DNA of 64,000 nt from Montifringilla adamsi (Eukaryota > Chordata > Aves > Passeriformes > Passeridae). The translations under genes were made by a program, and so were the position numbers. How positions within the stretch are numbered: position 1 is the stretch's first letter; every line of letters starts with the position of its first letter. The DNA lies in NCBI GenBank assembly GCA_017590115.1, contig JAGGNK010007448.1:9154815-9218814 (forward strand), given 5' to 3'. Under the pieces are notes generated by a model that was not told the origin of the DNA, did no database searches, and saw only the letters and a list, made by a program, of their open reading frames with translations. Of the stretch, positions 12,608 to 26,136 are shown in pieces.

Positions 12608-15557
12608 GTAAGAAGTAGGAAACATAGAAGAGAGGGAGAAAAAAAAGGATAATGAGAGTGTCTGAGTTACCCATCCTGCTAAAGGCACAGGGGTAGGCAT
12701 GTGTTTGTATTGTCTTCTGCATGGATAAGTGGAAATGAATGTGGGAATGTGCTTCACAAGAGCTTAGAAATCCCTCTGTTTACAGGGTCTGGAGACAAAC
12801 ATGTAGTAGACTGATACATTGAGATATTTATTCTACTGGAAGGAGCAGGAAGCAAGCAGAATTAACCTGTCTCCTGAGCAGTCTGTGCAGAGGGAACAGG
12901 GACCTGTGCATTCCACCTTATTCAGCTTGGGGGGCTTTTTGCCACTGAGAAAAGAATGGAACTTTGTGCCGTATGTGCTGTCAGATGTAGCATTTGGGAA
13001 CAGATTCTTTATCTGCAGAAAGCTTTCCTACAGGCAGATGCATGAGTAATTTACTTAGGAGGATATATTTAGCCAAGGACCACATAAATTCACCCTGGAA
13101 TTAAAGTCCATGGTTAAAAATGCAGCTATTCCATGGATTTATAGCATTCCACATGCTGATGTTCTGCTATCCAGTCTATTGGAAAGCACACAAAAAAGCA
13201 TAAATTGAGGGGAAAAGTTGTTTGCAAGTCTCATTTCTCTGTTAGTGGAGAGAATTGGCTGCATTGAGGACAACAAAGTATTCATGTTTATGAAAACAAT
13301 TTCAGATGGTGATTTTTGGAATAAATTGATTCTCAGCTGTTTAATATGCATTTGGTATATTCTGAATACAGCTTGAAATCCACTAAATATTCCACTTCCT
13401 ACATGAATATTGTTCAGGAAGTAGTTATGGATTTCCCACAGCATATTCTCTGCTGATAAACAGAGCTTCAAGTCTGACACAACTGCAGTGTTAATATCAC
13501 AGAGACCTAAAACTGTGTGGAAAGAATGTGGTTAAGGGAATGAAGTAACATTTAAACTATGTGAACAGTTGACTGGGCACATATAAGTGGGCAGCACTGC
13601 TTTACATGGGGCTCTGTGCCCTGCTGAAATAGAATTTAAAATAATCAAGGACAGATTTCAGTGGTGTTTCAAATTATGATATTTGCATGAAAATATTAAG
13701 AGAGGAGTCTCACACTTCTTATTTCTATTTGCTATTCTATTTCATACGTAGATATATTAATTCCTCTCTAGAAGAAACAGCATCTACCTCTCATGTCTCA
13801 TACCTCCTCTTAGACCACTGAGACACAGAATTAAAACTCATTTTCTGTACAGCAGGAAGTTTTAGGGTTTTCAGAGATGTGCATGCATAGTTGAGCTGAT
13901 ATTAACAAACATGTAAGCAGGTGTTCTTGCCCATCCCAGCATAAGAATCTGGCCTTTAGGAGTCACAGAGAGTGCCTGGGTTCTGAGGGAAATACAAGTT
14001 TAACTTTATTTTCTCTAATATGTTAAATTCCTCACTGAATTTAGAATACATAATTTAAGATACACGAGTTCTCATTATTTTCTTACACACATCTAAAGTA
14101 TATTCTGTCACATTGTGTAGAAACTTTGTTTTCTTACAAAATATTTGAATAAGTCGGCAAACACTGGGAAGGTTCATAAGCTGGGAAATGAGAGATAAGG
14201 AAGCACTGCTGGTACCAAGGATCTGGGAAAAAACTTCATTACTTCCCCTTCCTAACTATGTAAATCCCCATCTTCCTTTCAGTTTGTTTAAATTACTTTG
14301 ATTTAAACTATCTCATTGTAAACAAATGGGTTGAGCCATTTATTGATCAGAAGGTCAATTCCTTCCCTGTGCTGCTGCTGGAGCTGCAGGACTGAGGGAC
14401 TCAGCTGCTGCTCTGAGATCCCAGGCATTATTTTGCATGAATTGAGTGAACAGAAAGTTCTCAGAAATCAGCCAGCAGAGTGCTGAAAGTTCAGGAAGAT
14501 TTGCCCCTTGAGAGCGTTCCCTTGTTCTGGAAGCAGCTCCTCGGTCCCTTGGATATCCAGCAGCTCTGGACATGCTGGGAACTGCTGTGTTTATCCAAGT
14601 GGGCTGCTCATGTGACAAGTCTTAATGCCCTGGGGAGTGACCATGACTTAAAACTCCTGTGCTTGCTGTAAAAGTGCCTTTTTACCTCCAAGAATGCCAA
14701 ATCAAATCCCCTTTTCTGCCAGCCAAATGAAGTCCATTCTTTAATTTTTTTCTCTACCTGTGGGTGAACCATCTACCTTAAAATTCAGCCTAGGTTCCTT
14801 CTGTGTTGCTTATTGCCAGCACAATCAAGAGATGATTAATGACAGAAAAAGCTGTTCTGAAGAATTTGTGGCAATAATGTACTTGAGAGTTGCTTTTTTT
14901 TGCCTCCTGCAGTCCTTCCATTTGCTTACTAACGTGCATGAATTCAGCTCACAGGACGGTGGTGGAATATTCAAGACTGGGAAGCTGTGTCTCATTTCTT
15001 AGCACAGGGGGTTTTTTTCCTAATCAAATTCAGTTGCCAACTTTTCACAGAGATGCCTCACAGATTTATTATTGCTTGTAGCTGGAGCAGGGAATCACCA
15101 CTCATTTATGTGGGGGCCTGAAATGAGATTTAAGCTGTGTTGGTTGCCTTGACGTAACAGCCCCTGGAATAAAACCTGTGGGTTTTGCATCACCTGTGGG
15201 TGCAGTGGTTACTGGATTTTTCTCTGTGATTCTCCAGGGAGCTGCAGTGCTTGACTGCCTTGAACACAGCCTGACAGGCTGCTCTTCATTTGGAGATTTG
15301 TGCAGGGAGCTCTCTAACTTTTCTCCTCTACATGGGATAAAGGCTCACGGAAACTTACAGGTTCTCATATGGATTTTAAAAATCATTAAAGCAACCCCCA
15401 TGTTATTTTCTCCTTCTCCCCCACCCATTATTTTCTTTCCATTCTCTGGAATGCAGGCGTGTAGAGAAGGATTATTGTCATTTTATGGTGGCTCACAGCT
15501 CTGACTTTTTGAAGTGTTCTTTTTAATGTAGTGGCATGGATTTACTTCTTTTCACAC

Positions 15558-15574
15558 AAAAAAAAAAAAAAAAA
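15558..15574. repeat. A17 homopolymer run
   Basis: Seventeen consecutive A, preceded by CACAC. There is no adjacent retroposon body that I recognise, so it is best called a simple repeat. Confidence 0.9.
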
Positions 15575-18500
15575 TCTTGGAAGAAACTTGCTGAAGAATG
15601 TGCTGATTCCGAAACCATAACCCTAAATTACCCATTTTGGAGGGATGACATATCAGAGCTATGGATTTCTCTTTTGTACTATAGCCACTTGCTGCTCCAC
15701 GAATAAAAGACAGCTCAGCAGCTTTCTGCAAGCTGCTGAAGATTTATAAGATGTTTTATTTGTGTGCAAACTCTTGAGTACAAAATATCTATGAATTATG
15801 TATTCTTTGTGTCTTCTAATTGCTCAGATCTCAGTTTGTACAGCTCTTGTCAGCACTGGAACCACCTCTGAGTTTATTCTTTTCTGTGTCCTGACAATAT
15901 TTCTTTGCGATTCGGTTGTTAATCCTTAAAGAGCACAAGATTTTTATTAGATTTTCTGAACAACCTTGCAGACCAGGTCCCAACTGCTGGTTTTAGTGGA
16001 ATTATATTCCCTACACAGTAGGTGTGAATCACAGATGCAGATTTTGTGCCACAAAGAAATAAAATTAAACCATTGTGCTTTAATAACACAATAATTACAG
16101 CGTATTTTTTTCAGTCTCTGACGTACACATTGAACCAGGTGAATTACTTGGATGGCAGCCAGGCTTGAACTTTGTCTGCTGTTGGTAATTGAGATTCTTC
16201 AGGCACTGTTCGAGGGCAGTAATGACATCCTGGCCTCAATGACACCTTGGCATGCATTAAAAATCACACCTGGTAGCAAGGAAAGCAGAAGCAAGGGCTG
16301 GGAATACAGAATTTTTTGTCGGTTATGTGTGGTGGCAGAGTTGAGTGGGAAGGCTCCAGAGGAATGGGAGATCAAGGATTCAGCAGATTACTGCATAATG
16401 ATTTGTAGATGCATTCTGCAATTTCCAGGCTGGAAATTGAGTTGGGAGCAGCCATTCCATGCAGTGGCTTCCTCTCAATCCCTGCTGAAATAAGTCAAAG
16501 GGGGCAGAGCAGTCAATAAATGAGCATCCCACTGGATGATGGGCATTCAACAAGGGAGAGCCATCCAGATGGAATCCTGAAGGGACATGCAACGAATGGA
16601 ATGTAACCATCCACACTCAGAGGTGCTGGAAACAGTCACAGTCATCTCTTGCTTCTTTGGAATTAAAGAAAAGGATCTTTTCATGGTCAAGAAAATTCAA
16701 GGTCTCTTTATATTCCTGCTAAAAGAGAGGAACTCCAGAGTGTTGTGAGGGATCCTCCCAGATCCATATCTTCCACACAGTACTGCCAGTCTGCCTCAGA
16801 ACTTTCTACATCAGCCATAGCTGGAAGGTGAATTCTGCATAACTGGATGGGATGGAAGAGTGCACAGGCAAGGGATTTCCTGGGAGCAGAGATGAGGAGG
16901 AGTTCCAAGCATACATTTGATGCATTGAGGTGTTTATAGGCGAGAAGCTTTCAAATTAATGAGACTCTGGTAGCAGCTGAAAGGAGCTGGAGGAGCCCAG
17001 AAGGAAGTGTCCCTTCTTAATGGGATCAGAGCCCCACATTTTGACCCAGTGGGGTTTCTGAGCCCTTCAGCCAAGGATTGTTGGGATGCCATGGATGAAA
17101 CTCAGCTGTTGGCCAGGAGCCTCCTCTTCTTCCCAGAGAGATGGAAGGGTGCTGATGCCTCCCATCCCTGGCTAACAAATCCACCCAGGGATGGATATAC
17201 AGAAAAAAGAGCTGCTTACCCTGAGCCAGTGTTCTTTATGACATCCAAATGGGTTGTTTGCCCAGGAGGTTCCTCAGGGCATACGCAGGGTTATCCCAGC
17301 ACTTGGAGCATTATGGGGATCGTGTTTGGATTTAGATGTGCTTCCTCTCCGAGCATCTCCAAGGAGCCAGCACATGGAAAAGCTGTAATTGCAGAGCATT
17401 CCTCCTGCTGGTAGAGGCTCAGAGGCCCAGCATATGCCTTGCTCAGTGAGTCAGTTGTCAAAATTATTTTGGCTGCTATGGAGCTTAGTGCAAGGATCAG
17501 AAAATACCTGCCAAAATGAGGCTTCAGAAAATGTTTGTTTTCCTAGCAGATCTAGATATGCCTCTAGTTTTGTTTTACACCTTTAAACACTTCTCTAGCT
17601 GCAGCTGGAGGTTGGTGGGCAGCTGTGGCAGATGTTATAACACGAGCCCTTGTTCTTTGTGCTGGAGCTGCTTGTGTGGGTTTGTTTGCTTAGCGTTGGG
17701 TGGGCAGGGCCTGGCTGATGGAGCAAAACGATGCCTCTGGATGTGGGTCCTGCTCTGAGTCCTAGGGAGGAACCCTGATACTTGGTGTTTTGAAAATAGG
17801 AAAGTAAAATGCAAATAGCATTCTCTTATTTGGTCCAGAATGAAGAAAAATCAAAAAAAATGCAAAATAATAATAGTAAAAGTTAGTCCAGAGTTCACAA
17901 AATTTTATTGTCTCTCTGACTGGCCTTGTGTTTGCAGAAGTGCTGTTAGAGCCTTTCTCCTGGCAGGGAGAATATCCCTGAAGAGTTTTTCACAGTCCAT
18001 GTGTCAGACAGGAATGCAAAGGATCAATTTACAACCAGAGACAAAGATCTAAAAATGTCCGGGGGGACCTGGGGGAATGTTTCTCACCCCAAATAGTTTC
18101 AGTGGTGTAAGTGATCCCACTTGCCCGACTGCAGCCTGTGTCCAGCTTTGCCGGGTTCAGCCCTGAGCAGCAGCAATAAAAGCAGAGTCTGTGCTGCAGC
18201 AGAGCTGGGCCAGGAGCACCAAGCACAGCACAAGCTTCTCACAATCACTTCTGCTACAGAGAGAGAATTCCAGCGTGTTGTGGAAAGCTCAGGAGTGCGC
18301 CACGGTATTCCAGGGAGAGCCTGGGTGCTGTGCCCGTTTCCATGAGTAACTGGCTTTGTTCAGCAGATCATCCTTTATTATTGGGTTGCAGCTGTCAGAA
18401 AAAACAGGCACTGAGCTGAGGAGTTGTATTTAGAAGTGCCCTCTGGATGGGATGGCTTGGAAGCTGCACAGAGCAGTTGGAAGTAGTTTCCAGTTCAGTT

Positions 18501-18814
18501 TGGCCAGTTTTTTGGATAATGGTTTTACTTTCCCTGAAAGTTGGTAGTCATTTTTATTTTATATATTCTTAGAGATATTTGTTTTATTGTCATTTAAAGT
18601 TTCCTGGTAAACTTCAGGCAAAACCAGAGGATGTATTAATCTATTTCATGCCATTTGCAACAGGGTCTGTACAGTCAGGCCTTAATCTTAGAAATATATA
18701 TTGATGTATTCATCAGGAGATGGCAGGAGGGGTTTGTCTGAGTTGTCTGGAAGAGCGCACGCACAGTTCATCCTTTGTTTTGACTCTTACAAGTGATTGT
18801 TGTTTTTAAAACTG

Positions 18815-18829
18815 AAAAAAAAAAAAAAA
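18815..18829. repeat. A15 homopolymer run
   Basis: Fifteen consecutive A inside intronic sequence, with no target-site duplication or retroposon body visible. Confidence 0.9.
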
Positions 18830-19109
18830 GAAGGTTTAACTATTGTGACTTTTAACCCGAGATGAAGCTGATGACACAGATTCAAGGCACAGAAAAAGTA
18901 ATCAGCATTTAGGATTTAGGGAAAAAAGCAGGTGCATTGAAGTTGAGCCCAGTGCTGAGCACACTGAGGGCTGCTGACCTGCCTGCCCGTCCCTCTGCCG
19001 AGGAGAGAGGCAGGTTTTATTTTCCCTGCTTATTCATTTTCTGAGTCATTCATCTTGTGCTATAGCTATTGAAAACTGTAACAGAGTCTGGGAAGCACTT
19101 GGCTTTTGA

Positions 19110-19546
19110 GTGCTGCCTCCTGATTGGACTGGGGAATGCTGCTGTTCGGGAATAATGTGTGAATACCATCTGCTCCGAGGAGCCGGAGCCTCCGTGGATT
19201 CTGCTGGAGAGGCACCTTCAGCCAGGACTCCAGGCAAGGGGAGCACGCCTGCCTTCCCTCTTTCTTATCCAAACTTTTACTTGTCACTGGATTTCCTTTC
19301 TGCTTCCCTGTGGAACTTTTTTTGTGCTTTGCCCGAGGGCTGAGTTGCTTCTCCTGTGGGTTTTGGAGGTGTTTTTCCTTTATTTTTTTGCTCTGTGTGG
19401 GATTTCTTCTGGGGTTCAGCATGCACACCAAGCCGGGAAGTAAATCAGGGAGTTCTGCAGCTGTTCATTGCATCACGAGAGTTAACGTGGAACGTCTGAG
19501 TTGCTTTGAGAAACTACTTCCAAAAATTTGACCTGCTTGTAAAAAG
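19110..19546 (+). other. Possible untranslated alternative DAB2IP exon
   Basis: The segment ends in a good donor-like junction, AAAAAG|GTAAGC at 19547. It contains a small cluster of CpGs (19145-19200, around CTCCGAGGAGCCGGAGCCTC) in an otherwise CpG-poor intron. It cannot be a coding first exon for the shared acceptor: the phase-1 frame is closed by TAA at 19540-19542, and the open frame from 19310 ends at a stop at 19529-19531, before the donor. If real, it would be an untranslated exon, with translation starting further downstream. No transcript evidence is available and the left boundary is a guess. Confidence 0.25.
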
Positions 19547-20739
19547 GTAAGCAGGGAAAGACTTTGGAATTTCGGGACTGACTTTCTGCTTGCAGGGGGG
19601 GGTTTGTTTTTTTGGGAATGAATGTGAATCATTTGCAGTGTACAGTTGCCTTCTAGCAATGCCTGGGATGAAAGACTGGGGTTTGTCTCTGAATTTCTTT
19701 AATGAGCAGAGTTGGAACAATGATTGTCTCTTTCTCTTTTGTGTAGCAATTGTTTTACAATAAGTCTTAACCCAAACTTTCTGCATTGTGAGTGTAATTG
19801 TAATTCAGAGCAGCAGCTCTTTTTTGGGTTTGAGTCTTTATGCAGAGAACTCTCAGGTCTCATTTTCCTGTTTATGGAATCTCTTTTTCTGTTATCTCAG
19901 ACCAAGCACAGTTAGTTTTCAGCAGTCTGTATTTCCTCTTGCAGAGGACAAGATGTAGTTTGTGAGCCTGTTAAATCCTGCCCGCTAATGACCTGCTGAG
20001 AGAACTGGGGCCGTTCCTTCACCTCGGGACAGCAGAGCTGACACCACAGCCTGGGGCTGCCACTCTCTTCCTGTTAGCACATCCTGAACTCTTGCATGTG
20101 ACCTCTAAAATATGGATATGAATTCTTTTTCTGCAGGTCGTCTTTCAGTCAGACTCTTCTAACAACACAAAGCAAAGTTAGCAAAGGGAGGGCAAGAAAT
20201 GTTAATGGTTTGTAAAATCCTGTCTCTCCTTCCAGTGAGCCACATTATTCATTTTACTGTGGTCTGTTCAAGGGGGAAGTCTGCCAAAAATAGTTCTAAG
20301 ACTTTGCTGAAGACTCATTGTAATTTATTTTTGACAAATACCTGATTTTTAGCTTTTTTGTGTTGGTGTGTTAATGGTAACTGTGCAGCAAGTGTGTGAG
20401 TTGTATACTGATATGTACTGCAAGGCAAATGTTCAGTACCTATAATTAAGGGAACGGTAGATTTATGTAACTGATGCTTGATCTGACCTAAACTTTTCAT
20501 ATCCAATCTAGTTCAGATAAACAGGAGAAGGTTTTGCTCCTACTGTGCTTCCTTACACCCAGGCTGTGGAGCAAATGTTCCACAGTACAGCAAGAAGCTG
20601 TTGCACTGACAGTGAGGCATCTTTTCACTTAGTCATTTTCCTGGCTCACTGCCAGATCATCAAAAGCAGCTCCTTTAATGAAGAAAAAACTTAACTTTGC
20701 TGTAATTAGGAAAATTGTGGCAAGTCACAGAAGGAATTT

Positions 20740-20806
20740 GGAGTTGGGCTTTGATGATCCTTGTGGGTCCCTTCCAGCTCAGGGTATTCCATGAGTCTGT
20801 GAATGA
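20740..20806 (+). mobile_element. CR1-like LINE 3'-end fragment
   Basis: The sequence GGGCTTTGATGATCCTTGTG followed by GGTCCCTTCCAGCTCAGG and TATTCCATGAGTCTGTGAAT parallels the CR1 3' tail (ggactagatgatct...ggtcccttccaaccc...attctatgattctgtgaat). Even the degraded octamer tail is recognisable. It is on the plus strand, with no coding remnant. Confidence 0.8.
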
Positions 20807-21036
20807 ATGCCTGGATCACACCAAGCTGCAGCACCAGGACAGTCCATCAGCTGGAGGGCACAGTGCTTGCTGGGGGCATGGGATGTGTGAGTTAAGGTCT
20901 CACAGTGCCATGTGTGCCACTCATTTTATGGATGCTCAAAAGCCTTTGAAAGCTCTTGTGTGCACCAGTCCAAGTGGGGTTTTCCAGTAATATCTCATTT
21001 TGGGGACAGAAAAGCTGTTTCTCACTCATTGATAAT

Positions 21037-21053
21037 AACAACAACAACAACAA
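21037..21053. repeat. (AAC)n microsatellite
   Basis: Five to six AAC units preceded by ATAAT. It is a simple repeat only. Confidence 0.85.
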
Positions 21054-24000
21054 TAGCAATAAATGCTCACTTAGATCTATTTTGCTGGAATTATGTTGTC
21101 AGTCACAGATTTCCCAGCCTGTCATTGGGCCATTGGGTGATGATTGTAATGAGGAATGAAATCCTGACTTCTGAGCTCCAGGGGATCTCTTCCATTCCAG
21201 ACCTGGCTCCAGAAGGTCTCTCAGCCACTGGCAGGGGTGACCAATAGAATATGGGATGTGGAATCAGAGCTCTGTAGTTCCGTGGGATGTCCATATGCGT
21301 GCTCAGATCAAACACCAGCTGGTTGGAAAAGTGTTTTGCTTTTCATACTTCATCCAACAGCAGTCCTTGGCTCACTGGCCTGACTGTGATAAATATTTTT
21401 GCAAGGGTAGAGTTTCCTGATTATAACCCTTCTGCAGAGGGTTCCTGCTGGATCCCTCCCAAACCCTTCCACAACTTAGCACTGGTCAATATTTCCTTTT
21501 AATGGTGTCCTGTGTAGCTGCAAAGCACTTTTTGTTTGCCTGCCTGTGGCTGATGTGCTGCTCTCATCATCAGCACTGCAATGCTCCAGTGTTTTTCCCT
21601 CTCTAATCCAGATAACTTCATGCCAGCTTAAATGTGCTGCTTTTATCCTCTTCTTCTGAAGGGGAGCTGAGTTAGAAGAGCCTTGTCCAGGGTCACACAC
21701 AGGGAGTTTTTCTCATGGTATTGTACTGGCACAGCATCTCCTCTGTTCCCCATTAGTCCTTTGCCATTCTTCTTGCTCCACAGTCTTCCTCCTTGCCCAT
21801 TTCCCTTTCTTTGCTCTTCTTCCCAATTATAAATTGCTGGAGGACATTTGTCATTTTGCTGTGGAGAGCGCAATCCACCTGGCCTGTCTTTTGGAGTCTG
21901 GAAAACCTCAGCACAGGTTTTTCAGCAGACCAGGATTTTTGTTTCCTTGAATATGAAGAATTCTCATTTTCACTACTAGAAAGCACATTATTTTGCTAAA
22001 GTGGCAACTCTGGCAATGCAACATGATTGTATATTTACAGCCTCATTTCAGAAATCCACATGGATTCCTTTCCTCTTCTCCTCCACCACAACTCTCTTGT
22101 CTGACTTGGTTGCCAGACTTTCTCTGGGAGTTCAGTCTCACTTAATTCACAAAGAATGCGGCTCCTTCTGCCATACTCAGTGCCTGGAGTCTAAATCAGG
22201 ACATTTCTAGTGAACTTCAGCTTAAGATAAGTCTGACCTACCTAGAATTGAGGTTTCCAGTTTGCAGACCCAGAGCAATGAGGCTCTACCATTACCATGA
22301 AGTTCTCTGCCTGTATGTGTGCTAGCCTTGCCTTTTATATAATCTAACAGTCCTTTGCCAACGAGTAAAATGTAATAGGAACTATTTTTGTGATCTTGGG
22401 AGTATTTTTGCTGGCTCTGAGCTCCTTGGAATAGATGCCGCCTTCTGTTATGATGTCATCGCTCCTGGTGCTTGCCAGTAGACTATCAACAATTTAAAAA
22501 TCAAGATAACAAAATCAAGATAAAAAATTGGTATTTTTCCTCCATGTAGGTCAGATGAAGCACAGAAACCAGCTTTTTAACTGAAGAGGATCATTGATGG
22601 GGAGAGAAGGACTTCAGAAAAACTGGGACAATCCAGTGGCGAGCACAGGAGACCAGAGAGTTCCTGGTTTCTGGTTCAGGCTATGTGAAACCATTTTGCA
22701 GAGCAGCTGTGGAAGTGAAAATCAGCAAAAGGAGGGTTGTTTTAGAATTTCCTCATGGAAATTTTGAAAGTCCTTCTTTCCCTCAAGGAATTTCAGCCCA
22801 CATCTTCTCTTTTGTCACGGGAAACTGCCAACAGCCTGCCCTGGGGTGGCCTGCCCTTAGATCCCTGACCCAGAATGTCATTCTGGGAATGGTACAGAAG
22901 GACTGGAGCAGATACTCCAGTAAATCTTGGGAATTTAGTCTTGGAAAAGTGTAGCCAGAGCTTTATGACAATTTTGTAAGGGGCTTTTGAATGCTCAAAC
23001 CCTGATTTCCTACTACCTTGTTTCCGAGATTGTAATTTTCAATTTAGGAGCAGAGAACTGAAGGCAAAGAATAATGTCAGTTGGGATGAGGGCTCCTTCT
23101 GCAGCCCTGTGTAACAGAGGTGAAATTAAGTGGCTTAAGGACACTGTGGAAGGACTGGAAGTAAAGTCAAGGTTTGAGAAATGGTGTCTTATTTCAGTAT
23201 TTTTGGCCATAAAGGTCCAAAAGACCTTTTGAGATTGCTGTTGTTTTATGTGCCTTTGGAAAGTGCTGCCTGACTTCTTGATCTCAGGCATTTGAGCCAT
23301 CTAAGAGCAGCTTGGTGGATTTTTTTTAAGCTCTGTTTTGAAAATATTGGTGCTTTGTCAGTAAATCAGCTCAGTTCTGCTTCTTGCCATCATTTTCCTT
23401 GCAAATGGAAGCCTCATCAAGAAATGTTCTTGAATATTTTAAGCTAATTATATATGTACATATTTTGGTGTTGGATAGAGATTAAATATAAATTAAAAAC
23501 CAACACAGAGAAACATACTCCCCAATGGATTGTAAAAAACTTTCTCCTACTGTAAAAAACTTGTGTCCCAGTAGATGTAACATGGATATTTTGAGAGCAC
23601 TGTAATGTTCAAGGGTTAAGAGATGGCTCTTACAGATGCTTTGGATGTGTTCTCTGGAGGCCAAGCCAAGGAACAGTGTGTCCTGTCCTTTTGTCTGTCC
23701 TGATTTCTAACCAGTCAATCCCTGATTTTCCTCCAGTGAATGGGCAGATATACACCTTAAAAGAAAATATAGTCATTTCTCTGTTCATGGTCTTCCATGT
23801 TTCAGGGAACATTGAAAACTTCCAACCCTTCCCTTGTTGTTTCTTCTTTTACCACTTGAAAGTGTTCTTGGGAGATTTTGTCTTGCTCTGTGGATTGCTG
23901 GGTGCATTAGCACAGCTTATGCTTGCCAGAGCTCTCACTGAGTAGAACTGGTTTCAATAAATCATTGTAACTTTGGAAAGTCTGGAGTTCCAGTCATGGC

Positions 24001-25837
24001 AGCTCAGAAGAGGGAGGGGGAAACAGGAATACAAGAGCTTTTGCAGCTGGGGAAAGAGCAAAGGTAATTCTCCACAGAGGAGTCTGAACAGAGAGGTCTC
24101 TGATGGAAGGTTGTGGGTATCGTTCTCTTACAGGCTGGATTAATATTTCATCCAGAGAGGTGGAATAAAGTCTTGTTCTGGTTGAAAGTGGAGGAACTGA
24201 GTGATCCAGCTTATTTTGTCAGCCATCTCCCTGCCTGTGACAAGGTGCAGTACAGCATTTTTCTAGCCATGGAGAAAGAGTGCTGTGTCTGGAGTGCCAG
24301 TTGGAGATCCTGGGACAGTTGCTTGGCTTTTGTCTCAGATCTGTGCAGCTGATCCCTGCCTTGCTTTCCTGAACTGTAAAATTCCCACCCCAGATTTAAA
24401 TCTCCCTTTGTCAGTGATTTAGGCTCTTACACAGCACCTCTATTTCATTCACATCCAAACTGCTCAAGATAACCTGTGTCTGTCAAGGTTTGAAGTAGTA
24501 ATCTTCTTATTTTTAATAAATCCTTTAGTATGAAACTGGCTTTAAACCCCCTTTGCTATTCCTGTTCCCTGTCCAGGGTAAGCTTGGAAGGGGTTTTTTT
24601 TAATTTTTTTTTTTAATTGCTACTTGCTCTCATAAGCCATACGATGCTTTTGATAACAGTCATCAAATTTTACAGCTATCACTATAATCTCAGTGCTGTT
24701 AACCATCTGCATCTGTCCTCGTGTTCTATAGAAACTGAGGAGAAAACAAATACGTAGTTAATTTTAGCACATCACTCCTCTTAATGGATTTTGTGTCCCA
24801 AGTAGCAGCACTGTTTAATGTGTCTGCAAATAACCTCATGGAAAGGAGGAAGAATCCACACACAAGGACATTCCTTAATGGTTTCAGCCCTTAGGGCTGC
24901 GTTGCAGGGATCAGGAGTGGGCTGCAAAGGGTGAGTCCTACAAAAGGACCGATTTGTTTGAGTTATAACTTCTGTAAGTTGTAACCTCTGTTTGGTGATT
25001 TTAATTCCATGGAATCTGAACTTGAGACACCATCAAACAAAGTCAGGTGAAGAGTCACCTGTGTCTGAGCCTGGTGATGAGCTGTGAGCTGTAACAAGAG
25101 AGCAGAGCAGGGGAAGGGAAAAATCTGACTTGAGCAAAAAGAAACCTGTGCAAAAAGTGTGGAGAAGCTGTGCTCTGTGAACCAAGCAGGCAGCATGTAT
25201 ACAGGCCTGGGATGCAGGCCTGGGATACTTCCCTTTGATCCTGGAGAAGAGCAGTGGCTCAGCTAACGGGACAGCCCGTGCCCACAGCCCAGTCCTGGCT
25301 TTAGGGAGCCATTTATCATCCTCACTTCCCAGCATCCAGCCCTAAGGAAGGGCTGCCAGATGTCACACCTAATACAGGATTTCCTGTGCTTCACCTCAAA
25401 TCCTGGGATTTGTTTAAAACCATATGCAGTGTTACCTTTCTTGTGTCTGAGCTGAAAGATGGGAATCACTTCACAGGCAGTGACCTCCCAGGCTGTGCTT
25501 TCCCGACTTCCTTGGCTGCTCAGGAGCCACAGAAGGTCCTGTGGTGTTGGACAGGTGGAGATGCAGCTCTGCAGGAGGCACCTGGCAGCTCTCCATGACC
25601 ATGGAACACTCCTGGTCCTGGCAGAACCCTCCCTTGGGAGTGTCAGCCCCTCTGCTGTGACATCCCAGGGCTTACAGAAGAACCACACACTTTATGAAGG
25701 TCATTCTACTGCTGATGACCTTCAAGGAGTACCAACTGCTCGGCAGGTGCAGTCTCACCTGAATAATGCACAAGAATTTGCCATTAGTTGAAATATACAT
25801 TAGAGGTAGGCTAAAGTTAAATATTTTTTTTAAATTA

Positions 25838-25851
25838 CCCCCCCCCCCCCC
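25838..25851. repeat. C14 homopolymer run
   Basis: Fourteen consecutive C (a G14 run on the minus strand), next to a T-rich tract. The exact length is prone to sequencing error. Confidence 0.85.
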
Positions 25852-26115
25852 AAAGGACATGAAGAGAAAGCTGTATCTCACTGTGTTGCTTAATTTTATG
25901 TTCTCAAAACCACAAATGAAAGGGTTTATTATTAAGATAATGATAAAATACAACAGAGGGACTGAGTCAGAGGTAGGACTGTCTTGAGAGCAAAATTACC
26001 ATTTCATTTAGGCTTCACTGGAGTGGTCAGGATTGGTGTTTAAGATGACATCTGTGCCCACCAAAGCCTTCCAGTATTATATTCAATCATTGTGGAGACA
26101 TAGAAGGGGCCCCAC

Positions 26116-26136
26116 AATAAAAATAAAAATAAAAAT
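26116..26136. repeat. (A5T)3 short tandem repeat
   Basis: Three exact AAAAAT units with a partial unit before them. It is a simple repeat. Confidence 0.85.

Larger units (their letters stand above)
12608..19109 (+). other. DAB2IP first intron (distal isoform), first part
   Basis: This follows the GTAAGA donor at 12608. I see no coding exon. It holds an A17 run at 15558-15574 and a short perfect hairpin at 15715-15739 (10-bp arms TCAGCAGCTT / AAGCTGCTGA, 5-base loop), and an A15 run at 18815-18829. A 135-codon open frame at 17007-17414 has no recognisable homology, no domain and no splice context, and I treat it as chance. Confidence 0.6.

Noticed and set aside
17007..17414. 135-codon open frame
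   Set aside because: No recognised homology, low-complexity features or splice context; expected by chance in 64 kb.
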